Shown one piece after another: positions 26,673 to 34,954 of a stretch of 64,000 bases of DNA (within the stretch, counting starts at the first letter, position 1; the number at the start of each line of letters is the position of its first letter). The notes below the pieces were generated by a model. It had not been told where the DNA came from and searched no databases. It saw only the letters and a list, made by a program, of their open reading frames with translations. Made by a program: the position numbers and the translations under genes. The DNA comes from Senimuribacter intestinalis. Its GTDB lineage: Bacteria; Bacillota; Clostridia; Peptostreptococcales; Anaerovoracaceae. The DNA lies in NCBI GenBank assembly GCA_943192975.1, contig CALPCJ010000001.1, forward strand, positions 248,001-312,000. The letters are read 5' to 3'.

Positions 26673-27239
26673 TTATTTATTTTTCGGGTTGGAAGATCCC
26701 TTCACGAACTCTTGGGAAAACTCCTGTCTCACTGTTTCCGCAGCTTCTGCTGCCTTGTCACACGCTTTGTTGATATCTACAGACTGTGTGATTGTTCCAC
26801 TGAAGCTATAGCTATAACCGAAGAACATTCCTACAATCATCAGCGGCACGATTACCCAAAATGTGCAGCACAGAAGTAAAATCAAAACGATAACCGGCGC
26901 ATTGACAACTTCCTGCCCATAGCGTTTGACGATAAAAAAGTTTTCACAGCCCTTTTTAATAAGCTGTCCAAACCATTTCAAAATGCGCACCATGATGTTT
27001 CCAAACTTCTCACCGTCTTTTTCCTCGTAGCACATTGCAGCCTCTCGAAACGCCTCGCTGGTTTCCTCTGTTTTGGTTGTGTAAGAACCCATTTCCGGTT
27101 TCTTGATTTTGCCCTGACTTTCAAGAAGTACGATGGCGTCCAGCAGATCCTCTCCTGCTTCTTCTAAAGCGTTCTTCGCCTCTGCATAAGACACACCTGT
27201 CTTTTCGATGATTTTTTCAATTTTTTCAAGCTTATCCAT
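26673..27239 (-). CDS. DUF4342-like membrane protein with UBA-like N-terminus
   Basis: 188 residues. Residues 1-45 (MDKLEKIEKIIEKTGVSYAEAKNALEEAGEDLLDAIVLLE) are a UBA/Ts-N-like three-helix domain typical of DUF4342 proteins. A charged linker is followed by a strongly hydrophobic region (about 115-150, APVIVLILLLCCTFWVIVPLMI) and a polar tail. Start at 27239 has AAAGGA; the upstream ATG has none. It lies just upstream of the two-component genes (23 bases to the regulator start) and is probably co-transcribed, which makes it a candidate accessory or output of that system. Confidence 0.7.
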   Translation of the reverse strand: MDKLEKIEKIIEKTGVSYAEAKNALEEAGEDLLDAIVLLESQGKIKKPEMGSYTTKTEETSEAFREAAMCYEEKDGEKFGNIMVRILKWFGQLIKKGCENFFIVKRYGQEVVNAPVIVLILLLCCTFWVIVPLMIVGMFFGYSYSFSGTITQSVDINKACDKAAEAAETVRQEFSQEFVKGSSNPKNK

Positions 27240-27344
27240 GATAAATTCCTTTCCATTTTTAATCATTTTCTATGGTATCCCCTTTTGTATACTTATCTTA
27301 CCTCGTCAACATGAAAGAAAAAGGAAAGAAAGATTAAAAATAGA

Positions 27345-28031
27345 TTAACGTTTTAATAAATCTCTAATGACTTCTCCTGCGATAAGAAGTCCCGCCACCG
27401 GCGGCACAAAACTGATACTGCCCGGTGTTCTGCTTCCTGTTTTCACCGGTTCTTCTTTAGAATATAGAACTTTTACGTCTTTGACCCCACGGTCCCGCAG
27501 TTCTTTTCTGATAACCTTTGCCAAAGGACAAACGCTGGTATTACTAATATCGGTAATCTCAAAGCGTGAAGCATCCAGCTTGTTTCCTGTTCCCATGGAG
27601 GAAATCACCGGCGTTGCTGCCTCCTTACACCTGCAAATAATATCCAGTTTGGCTGAAGTGGTATCAATAGCGTCCACCACATAGTCGTAGTCCGTAAAGT
27701 CAAACTGTGCCGCTTCCTGCGTATCAGGCAGGTAAAAACACCCATAGGTGCTTACTTTACAGCTCGGGTTGATAGATAAAATCCTCTGCTCCATAACCTT
27801 TATTTTTTCCATGCCCAGGGTATCATAGGTTGCAATAATCTGCCTATTGATATTGCTTTCTGAAATCACATCGTTATCTACAATAGAAATCATCCCAACT
27901 CCTGCTCTCGCCAGAGCTTCACACACATAGCCTCCAACACCACCTGCGCCGAAGACGAGAACCTTTGCCAAAGCCAGGCTGTTGACACCTGCCTCCCCAA
28001 TCAGTAACTCTGTTCTCTCTGTCCTGCTCAT
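27345..28031 (-). CDS. tcdA: tRNA threonylcarbamoyladenosine dehydratase (ThiF/E1-like)
   Basis: 228 residues. ATP-dependent cyclisation of t6A to ct6A at position 37 of ANN-decoding tRNAs. The nucleotide-binding motif VFGAGGVGGYVCEALARAG and the E1 pattern DNDVISESNINRQ are present, followed by DYVVDAIDTTSAKLDI. The C-terminal part SISFVPPVAGLLIAGEVIRDL is typical of TcdA/CsdL. The start codon overlaps the recX stop by four bases (ATGA), so translation is coupled. Confidence 0.92.
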   Translation of the reverse strand: MSRTERTELLIGEAGVNSLALAKVLVFGAGGVGGYVCEALARAGVGMISIVDNDVISESNINRQIIATYDTLGMEKIKVMEQRILSINPSCKVSTYGCFYLPDTQEAAQFDFTDYDYVVDAIDTTSAKLDIICRCKEAATPVISSMGTGNKLDASRFEITDISNTSVCPLAKVIRKELRDRGVKDVKVLYSKEEPVKTGSRTPGSISFVPPVAGLLIAGEVIRDLLKR

Positions 28032-28504
28032 CTTCTAAGTTCTCCTATCACGCCGTAAATAGTTTCACCGCCATATCCCTTGCTGCCAAGACGCCTTGCA
28101 ATCCTTCCCAAAATTTTTTCCGGAATTTCCTCGTCTCTGCTGACACCTGCAATACGCAGCACCTTCTCCGCTTCTGCCAGCGCCATCGCCCGCTCGTCGT
28201 ATTCGTTTTCTTCTTCCTGCAAGTAATCCTCAAAAGCATTTTCTATAGTCAAACTGTCCACGCCCTTCTGACGCAGTTCCTGAAAAACCTTTCTCTTGCC
28301 CTTGCCTTTTTCAAAGGCATAGCGAAAATAGGATAGGCAGTACGTGGCATCGTTTAAGTATCCATAGGATAAAAAACGCTGAATAAGCGCTTCAATTTCC
28401 TCTTCCTCAAACCCCTTTTCTGCTAATTTCTTTTTCATCTCAAAAACAGTGCGGCTTCTGGCGGATAAATACCGCAAAGCCGCATTGTCTATACTGACTG
28501 CCAT
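28028..28504 (-). CDS. recX: RecX family regulator of RecA
   Basis: 158 residues of all-helical tandem RecX repeats: ALRYLSARSRTVFEMKKKLAEKGFEEEEIEALIQRFLSYGYLND, then FQELRQKGVDSLTIENAF. RecX binds RecA filaments and limits recombinase activity. No adjacent recA in the window. GGGAGG precedes the ATG at 28504. The gene leads a two-gene unit with tcdA and follows the phosphopantetheinyl transferase gene by 20 bases. Confidence 0.88.
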   Translation of the reverse strand: MAVSIDNAALRYLSARSRTVFEMKKKLAEKGFEEEEIEALIQRFLSYGYLNDATYCLSYFRYAFEKGKGKRKVFQELRQKGVDSLTIENAFEDYLQEEENEYDERAMALAEAEKVLRIAGVSRDEEIPEKILGRIARRLGSKGYGGETIYGVIGELRR

Positions 28505-28524
28505 AAGTCCTCCCGATTACAATA

Positions 28525-29082
28525 TTATAATACGCGAATCACTACCTGTGCCTCATCATCTGTACATGCCGCACATTTGATATCCGGTGCAATTTCTATT
28601 TCTGTAAAAAAATATTCTCTGTCATTCCAGGCTACCGTGCCAAGCAAATTACTGTTTCTGTCTGCAACAGACGGCATATCGCTAAAAATACCCTGTCCCG
28701 TGCACTTGCAAAGTGCTTCTTTTCTGACCCAAACATCGAAGAAGCCTTCCTGTCCCCAAAGCTCCACGTAGTGCTGTTCTTCTTTTGTAAAGAGTCTTCT
28801 CGCAATCTCCTCATATTTGCAGTCCTTCACATACTGCAAATCAAGTCCGCAAGGCTGCTGAGAAACCATGCACATCCACAGCGCTCCACTGTGAGACAGT
28901 GAAAATTCCAAAGGAATATCCACAAAATATGGCTTTCCTTTATCTTCTCTCAAAATCTCCGCCTCCAGTACCGGATAATCTACACCGGCTTCTCCGCAGT
29001 AGCGAACAGCAGCCTGCCTGATAAGGTCATATCCCTTTTCCCCTTTTTCAAAAGGTCCGTCATAAATATAAATACTACTCAA
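28525..29082 (-). CDS. 4'-phosphopantetheinyl transferase, Sfp type
   Basis: 185 residues. Transfers phosphopantetheine from CoA to acyl- or peptidyl-carrier proteins. Motifs FSLSHSGALWMC (substrate-binding), CGLDLQYVKDCKYEEIARRLFT (Mg2+-binding Asp) and FFDVWVRKEALCKCTGQGI (WxxKEA motif) are those of the Sfp family; the length is slightly short of Sfp (224). The TTG at 29082 was chosen because AGGGGAG lies 8 bases upstream and the product then starts MSSIYIYD as usual. Upstream in-frame ATG codons lack a ribosome binding site. No NRPS or PKS genes are in the window, so the target carrier protein is unknown. Confidence 0.85.
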   Translation of the reverse strand: MSSIYIYDGPFEKGEKGYDLIRQAAVRYCGEAGVDYPVLEAEILREDKGKPYFVDIPLEFSLSHSGALWMCMVSQQPCGLDLQYVKDCKYEEIARRLFTKEEQHYVELWGQEGFFDVWVRKEALCKCTGQGIFSDMPSVADRNSNLLGTVAWNDREYFFTEIEIAPDIKCAACTDDEAQVVIRVL

Positions 29083-29155
29083 AATCTCATCTCCCCTCAA
29101 CATTCTTATAAAGAAAAAAGCAAGGACACACAAACGGCGCCCTTACTGAACTTCT

Positions 29156-29461
29156 CTATTTTCTCTTCTGATTATCAAGGCGCTCTAATACTCTCTGGTA
29201 GCCGTCCGCCCCGTAAACCAGACATTTATTAATGCGACTGATTGTCGCAGTAGAAGCCTTTGTCATCTCTTCAATTTCACTGTATGTTTTCTTTAAAGAA
29301 AGAAGCTTCGCAACCTGAAGCCGTTGTGCAATGGCATGAATTTCGTTAATCGTGCAGATATCCTCGAAAAATCTATAGCAGTCCTCTCTGTCTTTCAGGG
29401 TCAGTATTCCATCGAACAACTCATCAATATCGTCTCTTTTGAACTTTGAATCGTAGGCCAT
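29156..29461 (-). CDS. YerC/YecD-type TrpR-related regulator
   Basis: 101 residues. Helical TrpR-like DNA-binding fold: LFDGILTLKDREDCYRFFEDICTINEIHAIAQRLQVAKLLSLKKTYSEIEEMTKASTATISRINKCLVYG, with the HTH at about 60-85. Such small proteins are common in Bacillota; the ligand is not known to me. The start at 29461 has AAAGGAG. It has a strong promoter at 29500-29528. No trp genes nearby, but the window does contain aroF with aromatic attenuation. Confidence 0.85.
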   Translation of the reverse strand: MAYDSKFKRDDIDELFDGILTLKDREDCYRFFEDICTINEIHAIAQRLQVAKLLSLKKTYSEIEEMTKASTATISRINKCLVYGADGYQRVLERLDNQKRK

Positions 29462-29499
29462 GAACAGGCTCCTTTCTTCTTTCAATATTTTCATTTTCA

Positions 29500-29528
29500 A
29501 TTATATCACTTTTACCTGTGAAAGTCAA
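29500..29528 (-). promoter_or_regulatory. promoter of the YerC-type gene
   Basis: On the minus strand TTGACT (29528-29523), a 17-base spacer and perfect TATAAT (29505-29500). Confidence 0.8.
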
Positions 29529-29685
29529 AGGCAATTCTCTGTCTGATTGTCCGCTGATTAGCCACTTTACACCAAAGCCATCAATCGCTGACTGTGTCAG
29601 AAATGTTCATGGTCTGTAAGCTGATACACTGCACGCCATATTTCATTGATTTTTCTTAAATAATGGCACTGCCATCCCGAAAACT

Positions 29686-29957
29686 GCCACATTCTTCAAC
29701 TATTTCGGAAATTATGGCGAGACTCCACTTGGGTTTTGACTAAAAATGCCCTAGAAGGACTCCTCGACAAACCTTTTTCCGGTTTTCACTTGCTTATCTA
29801 AGATGGCAGCTCCGTTAGGTCCGCCAGTTTTGTCTGGTAAAAGATGAAACGTGGCACATCTAAGCTACCGTATGCCATTTTGTCCCGGAAATAAGGAAAA
29901 TGTGGCACATTTCAACCCGCCGATGCCATAAAACACAAAAATGCAGCGAAAAGTGGC
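29686..29957. repeat. four 33-nt inverted repeats in a gene-free 600-bp interval
   Basis: Units at 29686-29718, 29823-29855, 29874-29906 and 29925-29957 are each exactly 33 bases, beginning GCCAC and ending TGGC in one orientation. The first is on the plus strand and the other three are inverted. The last three are 51 bases apart, with 18-base spacers between them. Interiors differ but keep T-rich then A-rich halves, so each can fold as a hairpin. The rest of 29530-30075 shows no ORF with a ribosome binding site. Confidence 0.65.
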
Positions 29958-30075
29958 GCTCTAACCCAAGAAAAAACCTGCAGGCCTAAAATCTACAGGA
30001 TTCGTTTATGCTTTATTAACACTATAGCCACAGCGGAACAAATCGCATCAGGAATTTAAACAGCACCTACAATCA

Positions 30076-30107
30076 AAAAGGCTTTAGAGTTAAGTCTAAA
30101 ACCTTTT
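30076..30107 (-). terminator. terminator after the S41 peptidase gene
   Basis: On the minus strand AAAAGGTTTTAGA pairs with TCTAAAGCCTTTT (one mismatch), followed by TGATTG. It lies 28 bases after the stop at 30135 and ends the long minus-strand cell-envelope cluster. Confidence 0.75.
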
Positions 30108-30134
30108 ATACTACAGCACTTGCCCAAAGTGGCT

Positions 30135-31310
30135 CTACGAAAGCAGCGAAATTGCCTTTTTAAGCTGCATATCTTCCTTTTCATTTTTCGGCTGTTTCAC
30201 CTTGTAATCCGGCTTGATTCCGATGCCGTGAATTTTATGATTCTTTGGTGACAGATACTGCATAGTGGTCAGCTTCAGAGAAGTGCTATCACTGAACATC
30301 ATGGAATTCTGAATGATTCCTTTCCCATAGGTTGTCATTCCCACCAACTTTCCGCCCTCATTATCCTTGACGGCGGCAGCCAGAATCTCTGAAGCACTTG
30401 CACTGTTTTCATTGATTAAAAGGACATATTTCAGTTTCGTGCAGCTTTCGTCGGAGTTATAGTACTCTTTCTTTCCCTTACTATCCTCGGTGTGGACGAT
30501 AGTGCATTCCGGCAGCAATGCATCTGCAATTTCAATACTCTGTTCCATAATACCGCCCAGATTATCCCGAATATCTATGACAACACCTTTAATTTTTTTG
30601 TTATTTTCAAAAGCCGACAATTCCCGTTTGAACTGCTCAGCTGTAGATTTTTCAAAGCCAGTAATTCTGATATAGCCATAGGAATCGCCCACTGTGCCCG
30701 CATAAACGCTGCGCTCCTCCACAACTCCTCTGACGATGGATACAGTCTTTTCTTTTTTGCCACGCAGATAAGTCAGTTTTACGACAGTCCCCTCCTCCCC
30801 CTGAATGGCGGTGGAAACCTCATCTAAGGTACTGTATGACTTTCCGTCTACCTTGCGAATAATATCACCAGCCTTGATTCCGCTGATGTCTGCTGGTCCT
30901 TCTTTAATAACGCTGGAAATCTCCATCTGTCCCTTTTCATTTTCTGTGAAGGTAATGCCGATACCACTGAATACTCCCGTAACATAGCGATTCCATTTTT
31001 CCGTTTCTTCTTCATTCATGTAACTGGAATACTTATCCCCCAAAGAATCCACCAGCGCCTTATACATGACTTCCATCTGTTCTCTCTCATCGGTTTCCCA
31101 AAGAAACTTATCATTGATAGTATTCTGCAGCGTATACAACTTACTATACTTTTGCGACATATCGGTAAGCATATTATAGTCCTTGCCCTGCACCAGCTTT
31201 ACGCCGGCTGCACTAGTAAACAGATAAAATCCGCCTGCCGTCAAAAGCAAGGTTACAAGTACCGTGCACAGTATGACTGCTGCAAATTGTCGTTTCTTAA
31301 TCTTTATCAT
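30135..31310 (-). CDS. S41 family C-terminal processing peptidase (CtpA-like)
   Basis: 391 residues. An N-terminal membrane anchor (about 9-31) places the protease outside the membrane. A PDZ domain covers about 105-185 (FSGIGITFTENEKGQMEISSVIKEGPADISGIKAGDIIRKVDG). The S41 catalytic domain follows with IDIRDNLGGIMEQSI, the nucleophile Ser in NENSASASEI and the general-base Lys in TTYGKGIIQ. Such proteases trim or activate envelope and spore-signalling proteins. The ATG at 31310 follows the recJ stop by 10 bases. Position behind ftsEX and an M23 hydrolase repeats the common ftsE-ftsX-(M23)-ctp order of Bacillota. Confidence 0.92.
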   Translation of the reverse strand: MIKIKKRQFAAVILCTVLVTLLLTAGGFYLFTSAAGVKLVQGKDYNMLTDMSQKYSKLYTLQNTINDKFLWETDEREQMEVMYKALVDSLGDKYSSYMNEEETEKWNRYVTGVFSGIGITFTENEKGQMEISSVIKEGPADISGIKAGDIIRKVDGKSYSTLDEVSTAIQGEEGTVVKLTYLRGKKEKTVSIVRGVVEERSVYAGTVGDSYGYIRITGFEKSTAEQFKRELSAFENNKKIKGVVIDIRDNLGGIMEQSIEIADALLPECTIVHTEDSKGKKEYYNSDESCTKLKYVLLINENSASASEILAAAVKDNEGGKLVGMTTYGKGIIQNSMMFSDSTSLKLTTMQYLSPKNHKIHGIGIKPDYKVKQPKNEKEDMQLKKAISLLS

Positions 31311-31320
31311 TTCCTCTCAC

Positions 31321-32958
31321 CTATTCCTCTATGGCCTGCACCGTAATCTGCAGATACTGTTTCCCATTCCATGTCTGACTTTCCAGATTTCCAGTAACTG
31401 TAAGAGGCTGACCTTTTTTCAGTAATTCATCGTATGACTTTGCCTCTTTAAATATGACGCACTGAATCTCCCTGCCGTCATCCAAAACGCCGATGAACTT
31501 GGTATACTGATTCTGGTTGCCCATCTTTCTGATGGACCCAGGTCTAAGTCTAATACTGACTAGAGGCTGAGGGTTTTCACATCCGAAAGGCTCCAGCATC
31601 TTAAGCTCCGCAACCAGCTGCAGATTAACATCACCTGCTTCCAATTTTAAATCTGCCTGAATGTGTGCATCCGCCAACTCCGGATTGTCAGCAAGAATTC
31701 TTCCCATCGACTCATTTAAACGACTGCGCAAAGTATCAAGATGCTGCTTTTTCATGGTAAATCCGCAGGCCGCCGCATGACCACCGAACCGCTCAAAGAG
31801 TTCCTCGTTATCTTTTAAAAGGCTGTAAAGGTCTATTCCCTCAATACCCCTTCCAGTGCCTTTAAGGCAATCTCCCGCCGTAGGAGTAACAATCACTGCA
31901 GGTCTATGGTAGATTTCCTTCAGCTTTCCTGCAACAATGCCAGTAATCCCCTCATGGGCATCCTCCAAATCTATAACAAGAAAAGGGGCAGTCTGATATT
32001 TTTCTTCTACAATATTGCAGCACTGTTCAAAGGTTTCGCTCTGAATTTTCTTTCTCTGCTGATTGCAGGAAATTAAAGTTTCCACCCCTTCTTTCACCTT
32101 TTCGCTGTCCTTTTCCATCATCAAAGACGCTGCAATTTTGGCATCCTGCATACGCCCAGACGCATTGAGATGCGGTACGATTACGTAAGAGATATTCTCC
32201 GATTTAATCTTTCCTCTCTGTAGACTGGTTCCCTCGATAAGCTTTGAAAGCCCCGGTCTTTGGGTCAGGTTTAGTGACCGAATTCCATATTTGGCCAAAG
32301 TGCGGTTTTCATCAACCAAAGGCACAATATCTCCAATGGTGCCCACGCCAACAAGATCCAACGTTCTGTTAACTGCAGACTTTGGAAGCCCTGTCTCCGC
32401 TGCAATTGCCTGCGCCAGCTTAAAGGCTACTCCTACTCCTGCCAGATGTTTAAAAGGATATGGACAGCCTGGCTGCATAGGATTAATCACCAGGCAGTCC
32501 GCCACTTTATCTGTAATGGTATGATGGTCTGTTACCAGTATTTTAAGTCCGATTTCCTTGGCATGTTCTACCTCTGCGCAGGATACACTGCCACAGTCCA
32601 CGGTAATCACAAGATCAATTCCTGCTGCCTTGATTTTGTCCAGGGCTCCGCAGTTAAGTCCGTACCCTTCCTCAAAGCGGGACGGAATATAATATGCCAG
32701 ATTGGACGTCAAATTGGACAAGACCTCCATAAGCACTGCCGTAGAAGTGATTCCATCAGCATCGTAATCTCCATAGATACAGATTTTCTCGTCCTCTTCA
32801 ATAGAAGACAATATTAAATCCACTCCTGCCTCCATGTTAAGAAGCAGGAATGGATCGTAAGTCTTCTGAGGTTTGTCCGACAGAAACTCTTCAATATCAG
32901 CTTCCGTCTCAATACCTCTTTTATGCAATAACTCGTATATTCTAGGTTGTAAATTCAT
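31321..32958 (-). CDS. recJ: single-stranded-DNA-specific exonuclease RecJ
   Basis: 545 residues. Degrades ssDNA 5' to 3' in recombination and mismatch repair. DHH phosphoesterase motifs: ICIYGDYDADGITSTAVL (motif I), VITVDCGS, the DHH signature TDHHTI (III) and the DHHA1 motif FGGHAAACGFTM (about 395). A C-terminal OB-like domain (about 450-545) includes LRPGSIRKMGNQNQYTKFIGVLDD. Length is near that of the compact RecJ class (about 550-570). It is wedged between the M23 and S41 genes with 14- and 10-base gaps, so it shares their transcript. Confidence 0.94.
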   Translation of the reverse strand: MNLQPRIYELLHKRGIETEADIEEFLSDKPQKTYDPFLLLNMEAGVDLILSSIEEDEKICIYGDYDADGITSTAVLMEVLSNLTSNLAYYIPSRFEEGYGLNCGALDKIKAAGIDLVITVDCGSVSCAEVEHAKEIGLKILVTDHHTITDKVADCLVINPMQPGCPYPFKHLAGVGVAFKLAQAIAAETGLPKSAVNRTLDLVGVGTIGDIVPLVDENRTLAKYGIRSLNLTQRPGLSKLIEGTSLQRGKIKSENISYVIVPHLNASGRMQDAKIAASLMMEKDSEKVKEGVETLISCNQQRKKIQSETFEQCCNIVEEKYQTAPFLVIDLEDAHEGITGIVAGKLKEIYHRPAVIVTPTAGDCLKGTGRGIEGIDLYSLLKDNEELFERFGGHAAACGFTMKKQHLDTLRSRLNESMGRILADNPELADAHIQADLKLEAGDVNLQLVAELKMLEPFGCENPQPLVSIRLRPGSIRKMGNQNQYTKFIGVLDDGREIQCVIFKEAKSYDELLKKGQPLTVTGNLESQTWNGKQYLQITVQAIEE

Positions 32959-32972
32959 TCTTCACCCTTTAT

Positions 32973-34019
32973 TTAAAAATATGACATCGGATCCACATAA
33001 GAGCCGTTGATTCTGACTTCAAAGTGCAGATGAGGTCCAGTGGACACACCACTGTTTCCGGAGTATGCAATAATCTGCCCCCGTTTGACATGCTGTCCTA
33101 CGCTAACCTCCACGTGGTCGTTATGACCGTACAGAGTACTGATTCCGCTTCCGTGGTCAATTACTACTGCTACGCCATATCCGCCGTAAGAATTGCTTGC
33201 CACGATAACGGTTCCATCAGCCGCTGCATAGACAGGTGAACCATAGCTGGCGCCGATATCCACACCCGTATGTCCAGTATAATAGCCTGTCACAGGGTGA
33301 ATACGGAAACCAAACGGTGACGTAATGTAAGTGGAATTGGTCGGCCACATAAATTTGCCGCCCTCGTAGACTTTATTCTGATCCTGCATATTTGCAATTT
33401 CATCACCGATTCGCTCGGCTTCCGAATTAAGCTCGTCTAGCTTTTCCTGCAGTGCAGTCTGGTCCTCTTTCAGAGAATCTCGCTTCTCCTGAGCTTCGCT
33501 TTTTTTCTCGCCAAGTTCCTTTTGCTCACGCTCAAGGACATTCTGTTTTTCTTCCAGCTCTTTCTGCTGGTCTTCCAAAGTCACAAGGATATTCTGGTCA
33601 TTTTTATAGATTTTCTGAATCATCTCCAGATTGGATATGAACTCAGAAATACTGCTGGAACCAAGAAGCACATCCAGATAGCCTACAGAACCATTTTTGT
33701 ACATAGTTCTAAGACGTTTGTTAAGACCGTCTTCCCTTGCTTTTATCTCTTTGATGGTCTTTGCAATTTCAGCCTCCGCTTTTTCAAGCTCAGCTTCCTT
33801 TTTCTCAATGGAAACTTGAATTTTGTCAATTTCTGCCTGCTGATCCTCAATTTTGGAAACCAGCTCCTGCATATCGTCTTTGACTTCTTTTGTCTGCTCT
33901 TTAATCTCATTCAACTCTTCCTGCTTATCCGCCTTTGTGTCCGCATAACTGAGACCATAAGTGCTAAAGACTGCGACAAGCACAAATATTAAAAAGCAGA
34001 TTAAACTTTTCTTTTTCAT
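32973..34019 (-). CDS. M23 peptidoglycan hydrolase with N-terminal coiled coil (EnvC-like)
   Basis: 348 residues. Signal peptide 1-26 (cleavage after SYA). A long coiled coil (about 28-205) contains the IxxYKN-type segment LRTMYKNGSVGYLDVLLGSSSISEFISNLEMIQKI. The M23 domain (about 235-345) has zinc ligands in HTGVDIG and GPHLHFEVRING. The layout is that of hydrolases or activators controlled by the FtsEX complex through their coiled coil (EnvC, PcsB, CwlO). It lies directly downstream of ftsX here. Both His-containing motifs are intact, so the enzyme is predicted active. Confidence 0.92.
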   Translation of the reverse strand: MKKKSLICFLIFVLVAVFSTYGLSYADTKADKQEELNEIKEQTKEVKDDMQELVSKIEDQQAEIDKIQVSIEKKEAELEKAEAEIAKTIKEIKAREDGLNKRLRTMYKNGSVGYLDVLLGSSSISEFISNLEMIQKIYKNDQNILVTLEDQQKELEEKQNVLEREQKELGEKKSEAQEKRDSLKEDQTALQEKLDELNSEAERIGDEIANMQDQNKVYEGGKFMWPTNSTYITSPFGFRIHPVTGYYTGHTGVDIGASYGSPVYAAADGTVIVASNSYGGYGVAVVIDHGSGISTLYGHNDHVEVSVGQHVKRGQIIAYSGNSGVSTGPHLHFEVRINGSYVDPMSYF

Positions 34020-34063
34020 ATCTTATCTCCTCATATTGATTCAATTCTTTTTTGCATCGAAGT

Positions 34064-34954
34064 TTATGTATCCAAAAATCTTCTCATAGAGATGATGCTG
34101 CCCCATGCGCCGATACTGATACCCATCGCCAAAAAGATACAAATCAAATTCACTGCAAGGTATCCTGCAGGCACCAGCGGGGACGATAATATAGTCATCA
34201 CCTGTGTACCAATTAAATCCACGATCTTGCTGTAAATGCCGAAAGTGATTCCCGCCGAAACCATGGAAGCCAGAATGCCGATGATAATGCCTTCTGCAAG
34301 AAACGGTCCTCTAATAAACCAGTTGGTCGCACCGACATATTTCATGATAGAAATTTCTCTGGACCTTGCAAAGACAGTAAGCTTAATGGTGTTGGACACA
34401 ACTACAATGGAAACTACTACTAAAAATGCCATGATAATCAAAGCAGCTATCTGCAAAAATCCAGTTACCTTTGTAAGTTTTTCAACGGTTTCCTGATAAT
34501 ATTTCACATCCTCTACGCCATCAAGACTTGCCGCATAATCAGTAACCGCTCCTGCGCTCTCCAAAGTATCTACTGTAATCAGTACGGAATTCGGAAGCGG
34601 GTTATTGCCCAGTGAATCCAAAAGGTAGCTGCTCTCTCCCCAGCGGGATTTCATAATGTTCAGAGCATCTTCTTTGGTTCTGTATTCCACCTTCTCAACA
34701 CCCTTGCGTCCCTCGATTTTATCCATGATATCCTGCGCTTCTTCGGTAGTTGTCTCATCCAGTAGGAAAATCTCTACTTGATCATAATCAGATTTTACCA
34801 TTTCAGTAAAAAGATTAATATTAACTGTAATCACAAAGAACAACCCCAAAATCAGCATCATCGCCGTAATGGCAAATACCGATGCAAGACTCATCGCCTT
34901 GTTTCTGCCAATCTGCACAAAAGCCTGTTTGATATTATAAAGAATCTGACTCAT
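34064..34954 (-). CDS. ftsX: cell-division protein FtsX
   Basis: 296 residues. Four membrane helices: one N-terminal (AMSLASVFAITAMMLILGLFFVI), then a large extracytoplasmic loop (about 50-170), then three at about 175-290. The last part LVPAGYLAVNLICIFLAMGISIGAWGSIISMRRFLD is typical of FtsX. The start at 34954 (MSQILYNIKQAF) has GGAGG upstream and overlaps the 3' end of ftsE by 20 bases. FtsX transmits ATP hydrolysis by FtsE to a periplasmic or wall hydrolase, here most likely the M23 protein encoded next. Confidence 0.93.
   Translation of the reverse strand: MSQILYNIKQAFVQIGRNKAMSLASVFAITAMMLILGLFFVITVNINLFTEMVKSDYDQVEIFLLDETTTEEAQDIMDKIEGRKGVEKVEYRTKEDALNIMKSRWGESSYLLDSLGNNPLPNSVLITVDTLESAGAVTDYAASLDGVEDVKYYQETVEKLTKVTGFLQIAALIIMAFLVVVSIVVVSNTIKLTVFARSREISIMKYVGATNWFIRGPFLAEGIIIGILASMVSAGITFGIYSKIVDLIGTQVMTILSSPLVPAGYLAVNLICIFLAMGISIGAWGSIISMRRFLDT

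Noticed and set aside
29686..29957. CRISPR array
   Set aside because: The 33-nt units are too diverged, one is inverted, spacers are only 18 bases, and there are no cas genes nearby.
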